From JBAUHN01 sp049680295 (GTDB lineage Bacteria > Pseudomonadota > Alphaproteobacteria > Rhodobacterales > Rhodobacteraceae): a DNA stretch of 55,283 nucleotides. The notes beneath the pieces were generated by a model. It did not search any database. It saw only the letters and a list, made by a program, of their open reading frames with translations, and had not been told where the DNA came from. The DNA lies in NCBI GenBank assembly GCA_049680295.1, contig JBAUHN010000234.1, forward strand, positions 1-55,283, read 5' to 3'. The translations under genes and the position numbers were made by a program. Shown here piece after piece: positions 27,046 through 35,154 of this stretch; the first letter of the stretch is position 1; each line of letters starts with the position of its first letter.

Positions 27046-27927
27046 TCAATCGGTGACGGCATAGGCATCAGAGAAGCCTTCGCCCTTGATCGATTTCACC
27101 AGTTCTTTTTGTTCAGACGCGCTGCCGGATGGGCCAACCAATACGCGCCAGAATGCTTTTCCATTCGCTTCTTGTTGTTTGACAGTAGGCACCATTCCCG
27201 CTGTGCGGATTTGCTTTGCCACCCGATTGGCGTTTTCCTCGACGCTGAATATTCCCACCTGAATGAAAGGCTTTGCCAAACGCGACGCTGGCGCAGGTGC
27301 CGCAGAAGCCACAGGTGTTGGAGCGGTTTCTTCCGCAGGCTCGGCCGCATCAATGGCAGCGGCTGCTCCGGCGATCGGATCCAGCGCGGTTTCGGTTATT
27401 TCATCGGGTGTGTCGATAACTGCATCAGTCTCGGCGGGGGCGTCGCTTGCTGTCGCTTCGCGTCGCAGGGCCGTGACGTTCAGTTCCGCAGGCGCGCCGG
27501 CCAAAATGCCAAGCGCTGTGGCCGCGTCAGACGAAATCTGCAACCGCGGTCCGGGGATTTCGCGTTCACGCCGGAACAGGGCACCGATCACAAATTTGTC
27601 GCTGGTCGTGCTGCGAATAATCACGCGTTCAGGCTCTGTCACATCTGGATGGGCCACCCAGACACCACCCAATGATGGTCTGCCATCCCACAGGCCCGGC
27701 TCTGTCACCGAAAAAACATCCGGTCTTTCGACATCCCGTTCAACCAATTGCGTGGCATCTCCTGCAACGGCCGCACCGGATTCGCTTTTTGGCTTTGGTT
27801 TCAGGCTGTCCATTATGTTGAACGTCCCGCCTTCGTCGCAGGCAGCCAAGCCGCCCAGCAGCAGCATCACTGTTGCAAGCTTAACGCCCTTACTACATGC
27901 TTTCAGCGGCGTGGTTTCCCTGCTCAT
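27046..27927 (-). CDS. SPOR-domain lipoprotein
   Basis: A 293-residue protein with a lipobox (LLGGLAAC, Cys30) after a hydrophobic segment, an Ala/Pro/Glu-rich low-complexity linker at about 165-215, and a C-terminal SPOR domain (FIQVGIFSVEENANRVAKQI to the end), which binds denuded peptidoglycan at the division site. It is usually encoded upstream of dacC in Rhodobacteraceae, as here. The start is the ATG at 27927 behind AAGG; the longer open frame upstream runs antisense through the tRNA gene and is not coding. Confidence 0.88.
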   Translation of the reverse strand: MSRETTPLKACSKGVKLATVMLLLGGLAACDEGGTFNIMDSLKPKPKSESGAAVAGDATQLVERDVERPDVFSVTEPGLWDGRPSLGGVWVAHPDVTEPERVIIRSTTSDKFVIGALFRREREIPGPRLQISSDAATALGILAGAPAELNVTALRREATASDAPAETDAVIDTPDEITETALDPIAGAAAAIDAAEPAEETAPTPVASAAPAPASRLAKPFIQVGIFSVEENANRVAKQIRTAGMVPTVKQQEANGKAFWRVLVGPSGSASEQKELVKSIKGEGFSDAYAVTD

Positions 27928-28121
27928 ATCAACGTATCCTTGCCTGTCAGCCAGTTTTCGGCCTGTTTCGAAGCCCTCAAAAGGGGCCGTTGACGGGCAC
28001 TCTACCTTGGGTTTGTGCATGTGGAAAGCCGTGAGGGCCGAGATCGGCCATTTTCCCCTTTTCACAATCACTACGTTTTTCGGTTTCCGAATCAATTCCA
28101 GACCCTTACGAGGAACCCGTC

Positions 28122-28211
28122 GGAGGAGTGGCAGAGTGGTCGAATGCACCGGTCTTGAAAACCGACGTAGGTGAAAGTCTACCGTGGGTTCGAATCCCAC
28201 CTCCTCCGCCA
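28122..28211 (+). tRNA. tRNA-Ser (UGA)
   Basis: A 90-base class II tRNA with encoded CCA. The acceptor stem is GGAGGAG (28122-28128) paired with CTCCTCC (28201-28207), discriminator G28208, CCA 28209-28211. The anticodon loop CTTGAAA has anticodon TGA, the long variable arm is GTAGGTGAAAGTCTAC, and the T-arm contains GGGTTCGAATCCC. A T-run (28220-28226) follows. It is the likely attachment site for the integrase remnant downstream. Confidence 0.97.
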
Positions 28212-28370
28212 CCATACCATTTTTTTGAATTTGATCAGATTGTTCCGGGGCGATTTCTCCCATTTTATTATACTGTAGGCGACCTTCCCGATTATTCAGT
28301 TTCTCTGGGTTGCGTCTGCAATCGCTCCTTGAGTGCTGTGGAACATGGTATTTTCGAAAGGGTCCTATCT

Positions 28371-28679
28371 GGCAAGCTGACCAAGAAACTGGTTGAGAGT
28401 TTCGGCGCTGGGCGTCACGGCGATGGCTTGTATCTGGTGGTCGATCCATCGGGCGCAAGGCGCTGGATTGTGCGCGTGTTGGTCAGAGGCCAGAAGAATA
28501 AGAAAGGTGCTCCCCTTAGAACTGACTTTGGTCGGGGAGGTTCGGATATTGTCACCGTCAACCAGGCACGGGACCGGGCGCTTGAATATCGCCGAATGGC
28601 AAAACAAGTTCTGAACCCACGGTTCACTATGTGTCGTGCATTGTCATTTCTTGCGAGCACAAAACACAAGTGTCATTGA
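28371..28679 (+). pseudogene. Truncated tyrosine integrase (P4-type, N-terminal DUF4102 fragment)
   Basis: From about 28371 to 28619 the frame encodes the arm-type DNA-binding domain of P4-like integrases: KLTKKLVESFGAGRHGDGLY, VVDPSGARRWIVRVLVRGQ, and the closing ARDRALEYRRMAKQVLNPRF. The rest, with the core-binding and catalytic R-H-R-Y domains, is missing; the frame ends after about 20 unrelated residues at 28679. No start codon with a ribosome-binding site was found; the open frame extends back through the tRNA. It lies 160 bases after tRNA-Ser, the normal position of an integrase gene of an island inserted at a tRNA 3' end, so this is a deleted island's scar. Confidence 0.85.
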
Positions 28680-28689
28680 TGGGAATCAA
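28676..28689. promoter_or_regulatory. FNR/FixK-type box (perfect)
   Basis: TTGATGGGAATCAA is a perfect match to TTGATNNNNATCAA. Its centre lies 62 bases before the ATG at 28745. With the usual -41.5 spacing, transcription would start near 28724, and TAGGTT (28712-28717) sits at the -10 position. Confidence 0.75.
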
Positions 28690-28744
28690 TCCAACATACG
28701 ATTGAATGCGTTAGGTTTGACCGAACTCAACCTAAGGACGGAAA

Positions 28745-28954
28745 ATGTCACATTCATTTGCACAACCTCCTTCAAACAAGCCTCCTCAAGAAGCACCAAT
28801 GCCCAATGATCCTGAACAAGAACCACCCAGACCGGAAAACCCACCAACAACGGATCCGGCGGTCAACCCAATCCCGTCAGAAGTTCCTGAACCAATGGAT
28901 GAACCGGAAGATCCGATGCCCGACCCATTTGATGAGGGAAATTTTCCAGTCTAG
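28745..28954 (+). CDS. Small proline- and acid-rich protein
   Basis: A 69-residue protein, almost wholly Pro/Glu/Asp/Asn, with repeated PxxP and PEPxDEPED patterns; it is likely disordered. It has no signal peptide or membrane segment. AAGGACGG precedes the ATG, and a perfect FNR-type box lies 62 bases upstream, which argues that it is a real gene. Similar short proline-rich proteins occur in Rhodobacteraceae without known function. The overlapping frame at 28758-28985 has no such features. Confidence 0.6.
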   Translation: MSHSFAQPPSNKPPQEAPMPNDPEQEPPRPENPPTTDPAVNPIPSEVPEPMDEPEDPMPDPFDEGNFPV

Positions 28955-28966
28955 TCTTCGGGTTCC

Positions 28967-28981
28967 TTGGGGTCAGGACCC
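28967..28981. repeat. 15-base palindrome-containing repeat, copy 2
   Basis: TTGGGGTCAGGACCC, the exact reverse complement of 14125-14139, lies 12 bases after the stop of the proline-rich gene. See copy 1 for the caution on chance. Confidence 0.3.
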
Positions 28982-29043
28982 ATAAATCCTTGGTTCCTCA
29001 CTTGTCGGTGGGTCGTTGATCGAAATTGCGAAACGGATAATCT

Positions 29044-29877
29044 GTGGGCCTATTCATTTTTGTTTTGTTTCTGGCGTTTGGATTGTTGGCGCTGGTGGGC
29101 CGAAGGATCCTGGACCACAATGCTGATCGCACTGAGATGGATCGCCTTTTGCGCCTGCAACCTGAATCCCCAAAGCTGTTCCAGTATTCGATGATAGCTG
29201 ATTTGCCGGAACCCGCACGACGGTATTTTGCGTTTGCGATTGCGCAAAATACGCCGCTTTTGACTGTTGCTGACCTCAGGATGACAGGTCAGTTCAGCCT
29301 GCGTGGCAAAGGCAAATATATGAAGATGCGGGCGCATCAGGTTCTGGCTGCCCCATATGGTTTTATCTGGAAAATGCGCGCGCGGTCTGGTCTTTTATGG
29401 CTGTCTGGGTCGGACAGTGCGGCGTGGACCCGGTTCTGGATCGGTGAAATCGCACCCGTGGCACGCTTCGGGGGGGATACAGATCACGCACGCGCAGCTT
29501 TTGGGCGCACTGTCGCCGAGGCTGTGTTCTGGACCCCTGCCGCCCTTTTGCCGGGGCCGAATGTCACCTGGCAATCGGCGGGTCCTGACACGGCAAAGGT
29601 GACTGTCCACCACCAGGGGTTAGAGCAAAGCGTGGACATCGTGGTGGCGAACGATGGGCAGCCTATAAGCATCAAGTTTGCCCGTTGGAGCGATGCGAAC
29701 CCTCAAAAATTGTATCAGCTGCAACCGTTTGGCGGGTATCTTTCGCATTTTCAAACGGTTCAAGGCTACCAGATTCCGACCCAGGTCGAAGCCGGGAATT
29801 TCTTTGGCACAGATTGGTATTTTCCTTTCTACATCGTTGATGTGGACGAAATACGATATCCGCAAACTTCGTCGTGA
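29044..29877 (+). CDS. DUF6544-family protein with N-terminal membrane anchor
   Basis: A 277-residue protein with one membrane span at residues 2-20, then a soluble domain matching the DUF6544 pattern: LPEPARRYFAFAIAQ near residue 53, a W-rich core, and FGGYLSHFQTVQGYQIPTQV near the C-terminus. The start is a GTG at 29044; no good ribosome-binding site is visible, but the start keeps the anchor intact. Function unknown. Its neighbours are the small proline-rich gene upstream and the sulfur locus downstream, with 135 bases between. Confidence 0.75.
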   Translation: MGLFIFVLFLAFGLLALVGRRILDHNADRTEMDRLLRLQPESPKLFQYSMIADLPEPARRYFAFAIAQNTPLLTVADLRMTGQFSLRGKGKYMKMRAHQVLAAPYGFIWKMRARSGLLWLSGSDSAAWTRFWIGEIAPVARFGGDTDHARAAFGRTVAEAVFWTPAALLPGPNVTWQSAGPDTAKVTVHHQGLEQSVDIVVANDGQPISIKFARWSDANPQKLYQLQPFGGYLSHFQTVQGYQIPTQVEAGNFFGTDWYFPFYIVDVDEIRYPQTSS

Positions 29878-29942
29878 CCTCTGGCTCGGGCTGGCTGCAG
29901 CGCTGACAAATCTCAACCCGATCCAGCACGTTTCAATCCAAT

Positions 29943-29955
29943 GTGATCTAATCAC
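29943..29955. promoter_or_regulatory. Palindrome upstream of the persulfide-dioxygenase-like gene
   Basis: GTGATCTAATCAC is a perfect inverted repeat of GTGAT with a 3-base centre, 58 bases before the ATG at 30013. It resembles but does not match the FNR box (4-base spacer), so it could be an operator for a different regulator of the sulfur genes. Confidence 0.35.
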
Positions 29956-30012
29956 TGAAGTCCGAACTGGGCGGTGGTATCTTTGGAAAAATCGCTTTGA
30001 ATGGAGAAATTA

Positions 30013-30897
30013 ATGTCATCCTATCCGACAAACCTTCAAGTTCACCCCGAGGTTAAGTCCTTTTTTGATCCCCAGACCAACACGATCAGCTATTTGGTGA
30101 TGGACCCACTCTCACCATCATGTGCGGTGATCGATTCGGTAATGGATATCGACTATGCCGCCGGGCGGATCACCTACGAAAACGCCGATGAAATCATTGC
30201 CTATATCGAAAAGCACAAGCTGAGACTTGAGTGGCTGATTGGAACACATGTACATGCAGATCATCTATCCGCTGCCCCCTACATTCAATCCAAGCTCGGC
30301 GGCAAGATCGGGGTCGGGGAACAGATTACGGTTGTGCAAGACACTTTTGGTAAAGTGTTCAATGAAGGCACAGAGTTCCAGCGTGACGGATCGCAATTCG
30401 ACCGGCTGTTCAAGGATGGCGACACCTACAAAATCGGTAAGATGACTGCGTTTGTAATCCACACACCGGGACATACGCCGGCTTGTATGGTGCATGTGAT
30501 CGGTGATGCCGCCTTTGTCGGCGATACATTGTTTATGCCCGATAGCGGTTCAGCGCGCGCTGATTTCCCCGGCGGTGATGCGGGCGAGTTGTTCGATTCC
30601 ATCCAAAAAGTGTTAACTTTGCCGGACGAGATGCGCCTGTTCATGTGCCATGATTATGGGACCGATGGCCGCGATATCATGTGGGAAACCACGGTCGCTG
30701 AAGAAAAGGCGGACAATATTCATGTTGGGCAAGGAAAAACCCGCGAGGAATTCATCAAGTTCCGCAAGGCCCGAGATGCAACTCTGGATGTGCCCAAGCT
30801 GATCCTGCCGTCGTTGCAGGTGAACATGCGCGCAGGCGACATACCCAAAACGAAAGACGGCAAGCCCATGCTGAAGGTGCCGATCAACGCCATTTGA
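30013..30897 (+). CDS. MBL-fold hydrolase, persulfide dioxygenase (ETHE1/Blh)-like
   Basis: A 294-residue metallo-beta-lactamase-fold protein. The metal motif is THVHADHLSAAPYI (residues about 78-91), with HTPGHTPACMVHV and MCHDYGTDGRD later; this spacing and the ADHLSAA motif mark the ETHE1/CstB/Blh persulfide dioxygenase branch, which oxidises glutathione persulfide to sulfite using one iron. The ATG at 30013 follows GGAGAAA; an ATG at 30001 overlaps that site and is rejected. It precedes the decayed SQR gene and SulP, consistent with a sulfide-detoxification operon that has partly decayed. Confidence 0.85.
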   Translation: MSSYPTNLQVHPEVKSFFDPQTNTISYLVMDPLSPSCAVIDSVMDIDYAAGRITYENADEIIAYIEKHKLRLEWLIGTHVHADHLSAAPYIQSKLGGKIGVGEQITVVQDTFGKVFNEGTEFQRDGSQFDRLFKDGDTYKIGKMTAFVIHTPGHTPACMVHVIGDAAFVGDTLFMPDSGSARADFPGGDAGELFDSIQKVLTLPDEMRLFMCHDYGTDGRDIMWETTVAEEKADNIHVGQGKTREEFIKFRKARDATLDVPKLILPSLQVNMRAGDIPKTKDGKPMLKVPINAI

Positions 30898-30935
30898 TCA
30901 CTGCGCCTCACGCTACGTAATCAGGAAAGAATTCC

Positions 30936-31908
30936 ATGGATATTCGCGAAGTATCAGACAAGTTCTTTGTTGCACCACAGATCACGCAGACTGATCTGGC
31001 AGTACTACGTGAAAAAGGCATCCAGCCCATCATCCGTAACCGACCGGACGGCGAAGGTGCGGACCAAGAGGTCATTGATCCCGAAGGGCGTGCATTGGTT
31101 GAAGACCACCGTCGCTGCCTTCGCGCCGCAAAAAGACGCGCTGATCCTCGATGGGTGTCGCGTTGTGAAATACAAACGGTTGGTTGTATGTCCGGGCCTC
31201 AAGCTGGATTGGGGCCGTGTTGATGGGCTGGTCGAGACGTTGGGGCGCAATGGCGTGACATTGAACTACCACTATGATCTGGCACCCTACACATGGCAAT
31301 TGGTATCGGGAATGAAATCTGGCCGTGCGATTTTCACGCAACCGCCAATGCCGATAAAATGTGCCGGTGCCCCGCAAAAGGCAATCTACCTGTCAGCGGG
31401 TCATTGGACCCTCCAAAATGCAATCAAGGACATTGAAATCGGGTTTCACAACGCTGGCGGCGTGCTGTTTGGTATCAAGGATGATGTCCCCGCCTTACAA
31501 GAACATTTAGATAAATATCAAACAGGGGTGAATTTTTTCCAAAATTGGGTGGCGATAGATGGATCGCTAAAAAAGGCGTGGTTTTACGTGTTCATACCTG
31601 ACACTCCGGTCGAACAGGCGGAGTTGGAATTTGATATGATTCATGTCACATCTCCGCAATGCGCACCTGATTTTATTGCAGTGTCTCAGTTGGCGGATCA
31701 GGCTGGTTGGGTCGACGTTGATCAGATGGCGCAGCGCCACAAGACCTTCGAAAACGTCTGGTCACTGGGCGACGTGATGAATGCACCCAATGCAAAAACT
31801 ACCGCAGCCGCACGCAAACACGCGCCAGTTGTGGCCGACAACATAGTGGCAGACATCGCAGGCCACGGCCCGCTGTCGCAATACGATGGCTATGGATTTT
31901 GCCCGTGA
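30936..31908 (+). pseudogene. Decayed DUF442 (TIGR01244)-sulfide:quinone oxidoreductase fusion gene
   Basis: The first about 44 codons from the ATG at 30936 encode the start of a DUF442/TIGR01244 phosphatase-like domain (MDIREVSDKFFVAPQIT to NRPDGEGADQ). At about 31062-31070 the similarity switches to the +1 frame, which continues as the middle and C-terminal part of a sulfide:quinone oxidoreductase (PKGVHWLKTTVAAFAPQKD, MPIKCAGAPQKAIYL, WSLGDVMNAPNAKT). The rest of DUF442 and the SQR FAD-binding N-terminus with GxGxxG are gone, and the last about 50 residues are cut where SulP starts. Bifunctional DUF442-SQR proteins occur in this group, so the simplest reading is an internal deletion plus frameshift. 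No active enzyme is expected. Confidence 0.85.
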
Positions 31909-33662
31909 AACCTGCAATCAACGGTATTCAATGGGCGCGCTATCTGCCCATTTTGAAGTGGGCTCGCAGCTATGACCGACTGACAGCGACCAACGATCTT
32001 GTTGCGGCACTGATCGTTACAATTATGTTGATCCCACAATCGCTGGCCTATGCCATGTTGGCGGGTCTGCCGCCCGAGGCCGGGCTTTATGCCTCAATTG
32101 TGCCGATCCTTCTGTATAGCGTTTTTGGCAGCAGCCGGTCATTGGCTGTTGGTCCGGTTGCTGTTGTATCGTTGATGACAGCTGCGGCGGTTAGCGACGT
32201 CACAGGCACGTTTGATGTTGGGTACGCGGCGGCGGCTCTCAGTCTTGCCGGATTATCGGGTCTGATTTTACTGACGATGGGCATCTTACGGCTTGGGTTT
32301 ATCGCCAACTTTCTGTCGCACCCGGTGATTTCCGGCTTTATTACCGCATCGGGAATTTTGATCGCGGTGAGCCAGTTAAAACACGTTTTGGGGGTAGAGG
32401 CTGAGGGGCATAACCTGCTGGATATTCTCGCGTCTATTGGCACCCATATTGGGGCAACCAACTTGTTGACGTTGGCCCTAGGTGCAGCGGCGATGGGACT
32501 TCTTTTCTGGGCCCGAATTGGTCTGCGCCCTGTGCTGGTCAAGATTGGCTTGCGGCCGGGGGTGGCCGATTTTGCTGCCAAGGCAGGCCCGGTTCTGGTG
32601 GTTGCCGTGACAACCTGGATCGTCTGGCAATTTGATCTGAACGCAAGCGGTGTCAAAATCGTGGGGTCCGTCCCGCAAAGCTTGCCGCCGCTAACGCTGC
32701 CGGACCTGTCATTCAACCTGATGTCTGCACTTTTTTTGCCAGCCTTGCTGATTTCGATCATCGGGTTTGTGGAATCAATATCCGTTGCGCAAACACTGGC
32801 CACCAAGAAACGACAGCGCATTGACCCGAACCAGGAACTGATCGGACTGGGTACAGCCAACATTGGCGCTTCGCTGACAGGTGGGTTTCCGGTAACGGGT
32901 GGCTTTTCACGCTCAGTGGTCAACTTTGACGCGGGTGCGCAGACACCGGCTGCGGGCGCCTTTACAGCCTTGGGGCTTGCCGTCGCAGCGCTGTTCCTGA
33001 CACCGTTGATCTATTATCTTCCCAAAGCGACATTGGCCGCGACGATTATTGTCGCGGTCTTGTCTCTCGTTGATGTCAAGACGTTGCGGCGCAGTTGGAT
33101 CTATTCCAAGCGTGACTTTGGCGCAGTAGCAGTGACCATATTGCTGACACTTGGGTTTGGCGTTGAGCTGGGCGTGATGGCAGGGGTAGCCCTGTCGATC
33201 CTGCTTTTTCTATACGACACGTCGCGCCCTCATGTCGCCGAGGTAGGGCTGGTTGCCGGAACTCAGCACTTTCGCAATATCACCCGGCATAAAGTTAAGA
33301 CAGAACCGACAGTTTTGAGTTTGCGTATAGATCAAAGCCTGTATTTCGCCAATGCGCGGTTTCTGGAGGATTACATTTATGATCGGATTGTTGATGACAC
33401 GCGCCTTGCGCACGTTGTGCTGATGTGTTCTGCGGTGAATGAAATCGACCTGAGCGCGCTGGAAACGTTGGAACTAATCAATATCCGTTTGAAAGAACTG
33501 GGGATTGATCTGTCACTGTCAGAAGTGAAGGGGCCGGTGATGGACAGGCTCGCCCGTAGCCATCTGGTCGACCACTTGACGGGCAGCATCTATCTGTCGC
33601 ACTACGATGCATTTCTGGCACTCGCTCAGCCTGCTGCGTCAGGTGTTGGCACGCAGGATTGA
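31905..33662 (+). CDS. SulP-family anion transporter with STAS domain
   Basis: A 585-residue membrane protein. The transmembrane core has the SulP signatures IPQSLAYAMLAGLPPEAGLY and FGSSRSLAVGPVAVVSLM, then about 10-14 hydrophobic segments to residue about 430, and a C-terminal STAS domain (about 455-565). Members carry sulfate, bicarbonate or other anions. The start is taken as the GTG at 31905, which overlaps the stop of the SQR remnant (GTGA); a TTG at 31899 is also in frame. Beside the sulfur genes it may export sulfite/sulfate, but this is inference. Its 3' end overlaps the convergent ClbS gene by 24 bases. Confidence 0.92.
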   Translation: MKPAINGIQWARYLPILKWARSYDRLTATNDLVAALIVTIMLIPQSLAYAMLAGLPPEAGLYASIVPILLYSVFGSSRSLAVGPVAVVSLMTAAAVSDVTGTFDVGYAAAALSLAGLSGLILLTMGILRLGFIANFLSHPVISGFITASGILIAVSQLKHVLGVEAEGHNLLDILASIGTHIGATNLLTLALGAAAMGLLFWARIGLRPVLVKIGLRPGVADFAAKAGPVLVVAVTTWIVWQFDLNASGVKIVGSVPQSLPPLTLPDLSFNLMSALFLPALLISIIGFVESISVAQTLATKKRQRIDPNQELIGLGTANIGASLTGGFPVTGGFSRSVVNFDAGAQTPAAGAFTALGLAVAALFLTPLIYYLPKATLAATIIVAVLSLVDVKTLRRSWIYSKRDFGAVAVTILLTLGFGVELGVMAGVALSILLFLYDTSRPHVAEVGLVAGTQHFRNITRHKVKTEPTVLSLRIDQSLYFANARFLEDYIYDRIVDDTRLAHVVLMCSAVNEIDLSALETLELINIRLKELGIDLSLSEVKGPVMDRLARSHLVDHLTGSIYLSHYDAFLALAQPAASGVGTQD

Positions 33663-34130
33663 CCGGATGAATTTTGTGGCAGAACGATAATGACTTGGCC
33701 CCGCCGCTTCTGCCCATCGTCCCGCTGTCCAATTGTTGTGTCCACCGCGCATGGGGCCGGCGTAGAGTTCGCTGTCCGTTATTGACGATAGAAAATGGCT
33801 TAGACGATCATGGCGATCTTGCAGAAGCCTGCGCGCTGCGTCCCAATCCAGATGCGCCTGTTGTTTGCGCAAATCTGCGTTGTAGCGTTTCAGATCGTTC
33901 CATTTGTAGCCTTTGGCGGGGAAAAACACCTCTTTTCCTGCCATGCCGTCTTTGTACCAGCCCAGAAACAGATCAATCCAATGGGCGCGGTGGCTGATGG
34001 TGTCTTTTATGGACGTGCCCTCGACGCTGAGCGCGGCTTGGCGTTCATCAAGCGGCACCACCAGTTTCGTCAGTTTGGTGTATTCCTTGACGGTCAGGTC
34101 AATCAGGTCTGTTTTGTTGGTACAGGCCAT
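33639..34130 (-). CDS. ClbS/DfsB-family four-helix bundle protein
   Basis: A 163-residue protein of the DUF1706/DinB-like fold. Key segments are SIKDTISHRAHWIDLFLGWYK, YKWNDLKRYNADLRKQ, and the C-terminal SATKFIRSILR. ClbS is a cyclopropane hydrolase that protects against colibactin; most relatives have no assigned role. The start is the ATG at 34130 behind GAAGAAAAG; an open frame upstream lies in the stress-protein gene. Leftward and 23 bases downstream of the stress-protein gene, so probably co-transcribed. Confidence 0.85.
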   Translation of the reverse strand: MACTNKTDLIDLTVKEYTKLTKLVVPLDERQAALSVEGTSIKDTISHRAHWIDLFLGWYKDGMAGKEVFFPAKGYKWNDLKRYNADLRKQQAHLDWDAARRLLQDRHDRLSHFLSSITDSELYAGPMRGGHNNWTAGRWAEAAGPSHYRSATKFIRSILRANT

Positions 34131-34153
34131 CTTTTCTTCACACTTTCTGCTGG

Positions 34154-34999
34154 TCAATGGGCCAAGAATATTGGCAGGTCCACCTGTTCTATCATCGACC
34201 GTGTGGTGCCGCCTAGTACGGTTTGGATCATCCGCGCATGGCCATAGGCGCCCATGACCACAAGATTGGCCCCAAATGCGCCTGCTTGATCCTGAATGCA
34301 CTGTCCCACTTCGCGCCCGCCACTTGGAAACTGTGACACCGTCACTTTACACCCATGATGGCTGAGCCATGCGGCAACATCTGTGCCTGGGTCCTGGCCA
34401 TCCCGTTCGGCTGTCATAACCGGATCAATACAGCCAATCACTACTTCCTGGGCTTCTTTCAGGTAGGGCAAGGCGGCATGTACGGCACTTGCGGCGGCTT
34501 TACTGCTGTCCCAAGCGACAAAAACCCGGTCGATTTTTTCTGACAAGGCCCCATTCAATCGGAATCCGATTGGTGAATGAAACAAGATGCCAGAGGCCGC
34601 CTCGCGCAGAAAATCAGGCGTATCCCGAAGGTTTCCCGCAAAAAACGCCTCGTCGCTGACCCGTGCCGAGCGCGCAATGTGGTGTTTGACCTCCGACGTG
34701 GCGCACATCACACTTTGGACGTCACCAGCGGCATTGCTTTTGGCCAGCAGAACCTCAATTTCTTGAATGCGATCGTGTTGCTCTTGATGTGCTTGCGCGA
34801 CCGTTTGCGCCCAATTGTCGGGAATGCTCATGCTTCCGTAGGGTGGGGCGCCGTATGCATAGACTGGCAGTGCGGGTGCGGTCCCCAAAACCAAACAGTT
34901 CAGTTGGTCTTCATCCTGCGCAGCGGCGTCCGCGGTGTCGATGATATCGTGGTCCGGGGTATCGGCAGTCATCACAAAAAGTATGGTCCGGCGATTCAT
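34154..34999 (-). CDS. Universal stress protein, two-domain
   Basis: A 281-residue UspA-family protein with a divergent N-terminal domain and a C-terminal domain carrying the ATP motif G-2x-G-9x-G-(S/T) (MGAYGHARMIQTVLGGTT). The ATG at 34999 has GGAG 7-8 bases upstream; earlier in-frame ATGs at 35011 and 35032 lack this. A weak FNR-type box lies at 35081-35094 between this gene and the divergent cbpA. Its role is likely ATP-linked survival under stress or low oxygen, as for related proteins. Confidence 0.88.
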   Translation of the reverse strand: MNRRTILFVMTADTPDHDIIDTADAAAQDEDQLNCLVLGTAPALPVYAYGAPPYGSMSIPDNWAQTVAQAHQEQHDRIQEIEVLLAKSNAAGDVQSVMCATSEVKHHIARSARVSDEAFFAGNLRDTPDFLREAASGILFHSPIGFRLNGALSEKIDRVFVAWDSSKAAASAVHAALPYLKEAQEVVIGCIDPVMTAERDGQDPGTDVAAWLSHHGCKVTVSQFPSGGREVGQCIQDQAGAFGANLVVMGAYGHARMIQTVLGGTTRSMIEQVDLPIFLAH

Positions 35000-35080
35000 G
35001 ATATTCTCCATTTCGAAGGTGCGCCCAGCCAAACAGCACAGGCGGTTTTACGCAGGCTGACACAATATGCCGCCGCACAA

Positions 35081-35094
35081 CTGACAAAGATCAA
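35081..35094. promoter_or_regulatory. Weak FNR/FixK-type box
   Basis: CTGACAAAGATCAA matches TTGATNNNNATCAA in 8 of 10 defined positions. Centred 67.5 bases before the cbpA ATG and 88 bases before the stress-protein ATG. With only one good half-site it may be chance; its position between two stress genes like those with strong boxes is the reason to list it. Confidence 0.3.
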
Positions 35095-35154
35095 CGGGTG
35101 TGTCTGAGTTTGGTGACATTTTAACTCGAAAGCAGATGATCGGACGATTGGTAG

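Noticed and set aside
27263..28174. A 303-codon rightward frame opposite the SPOR lipoprotein and running into the tRNA
   Set aside because: Antisense of an Ala/Pro/Glu-rich linker; the end lies in the tRNA gene, so it is not a protein gene.
28128..28370. Upstream extension of the integrase frame through tRNA-Ser
   Set aside because: The frame is open by chance through the tRNA; integrase similarity begins only near 28371.
32087..32923. A 278-codon leftward frame inside SulP
   Set aside because: Antisense shadow of the SulP membrane core; no domain seen.
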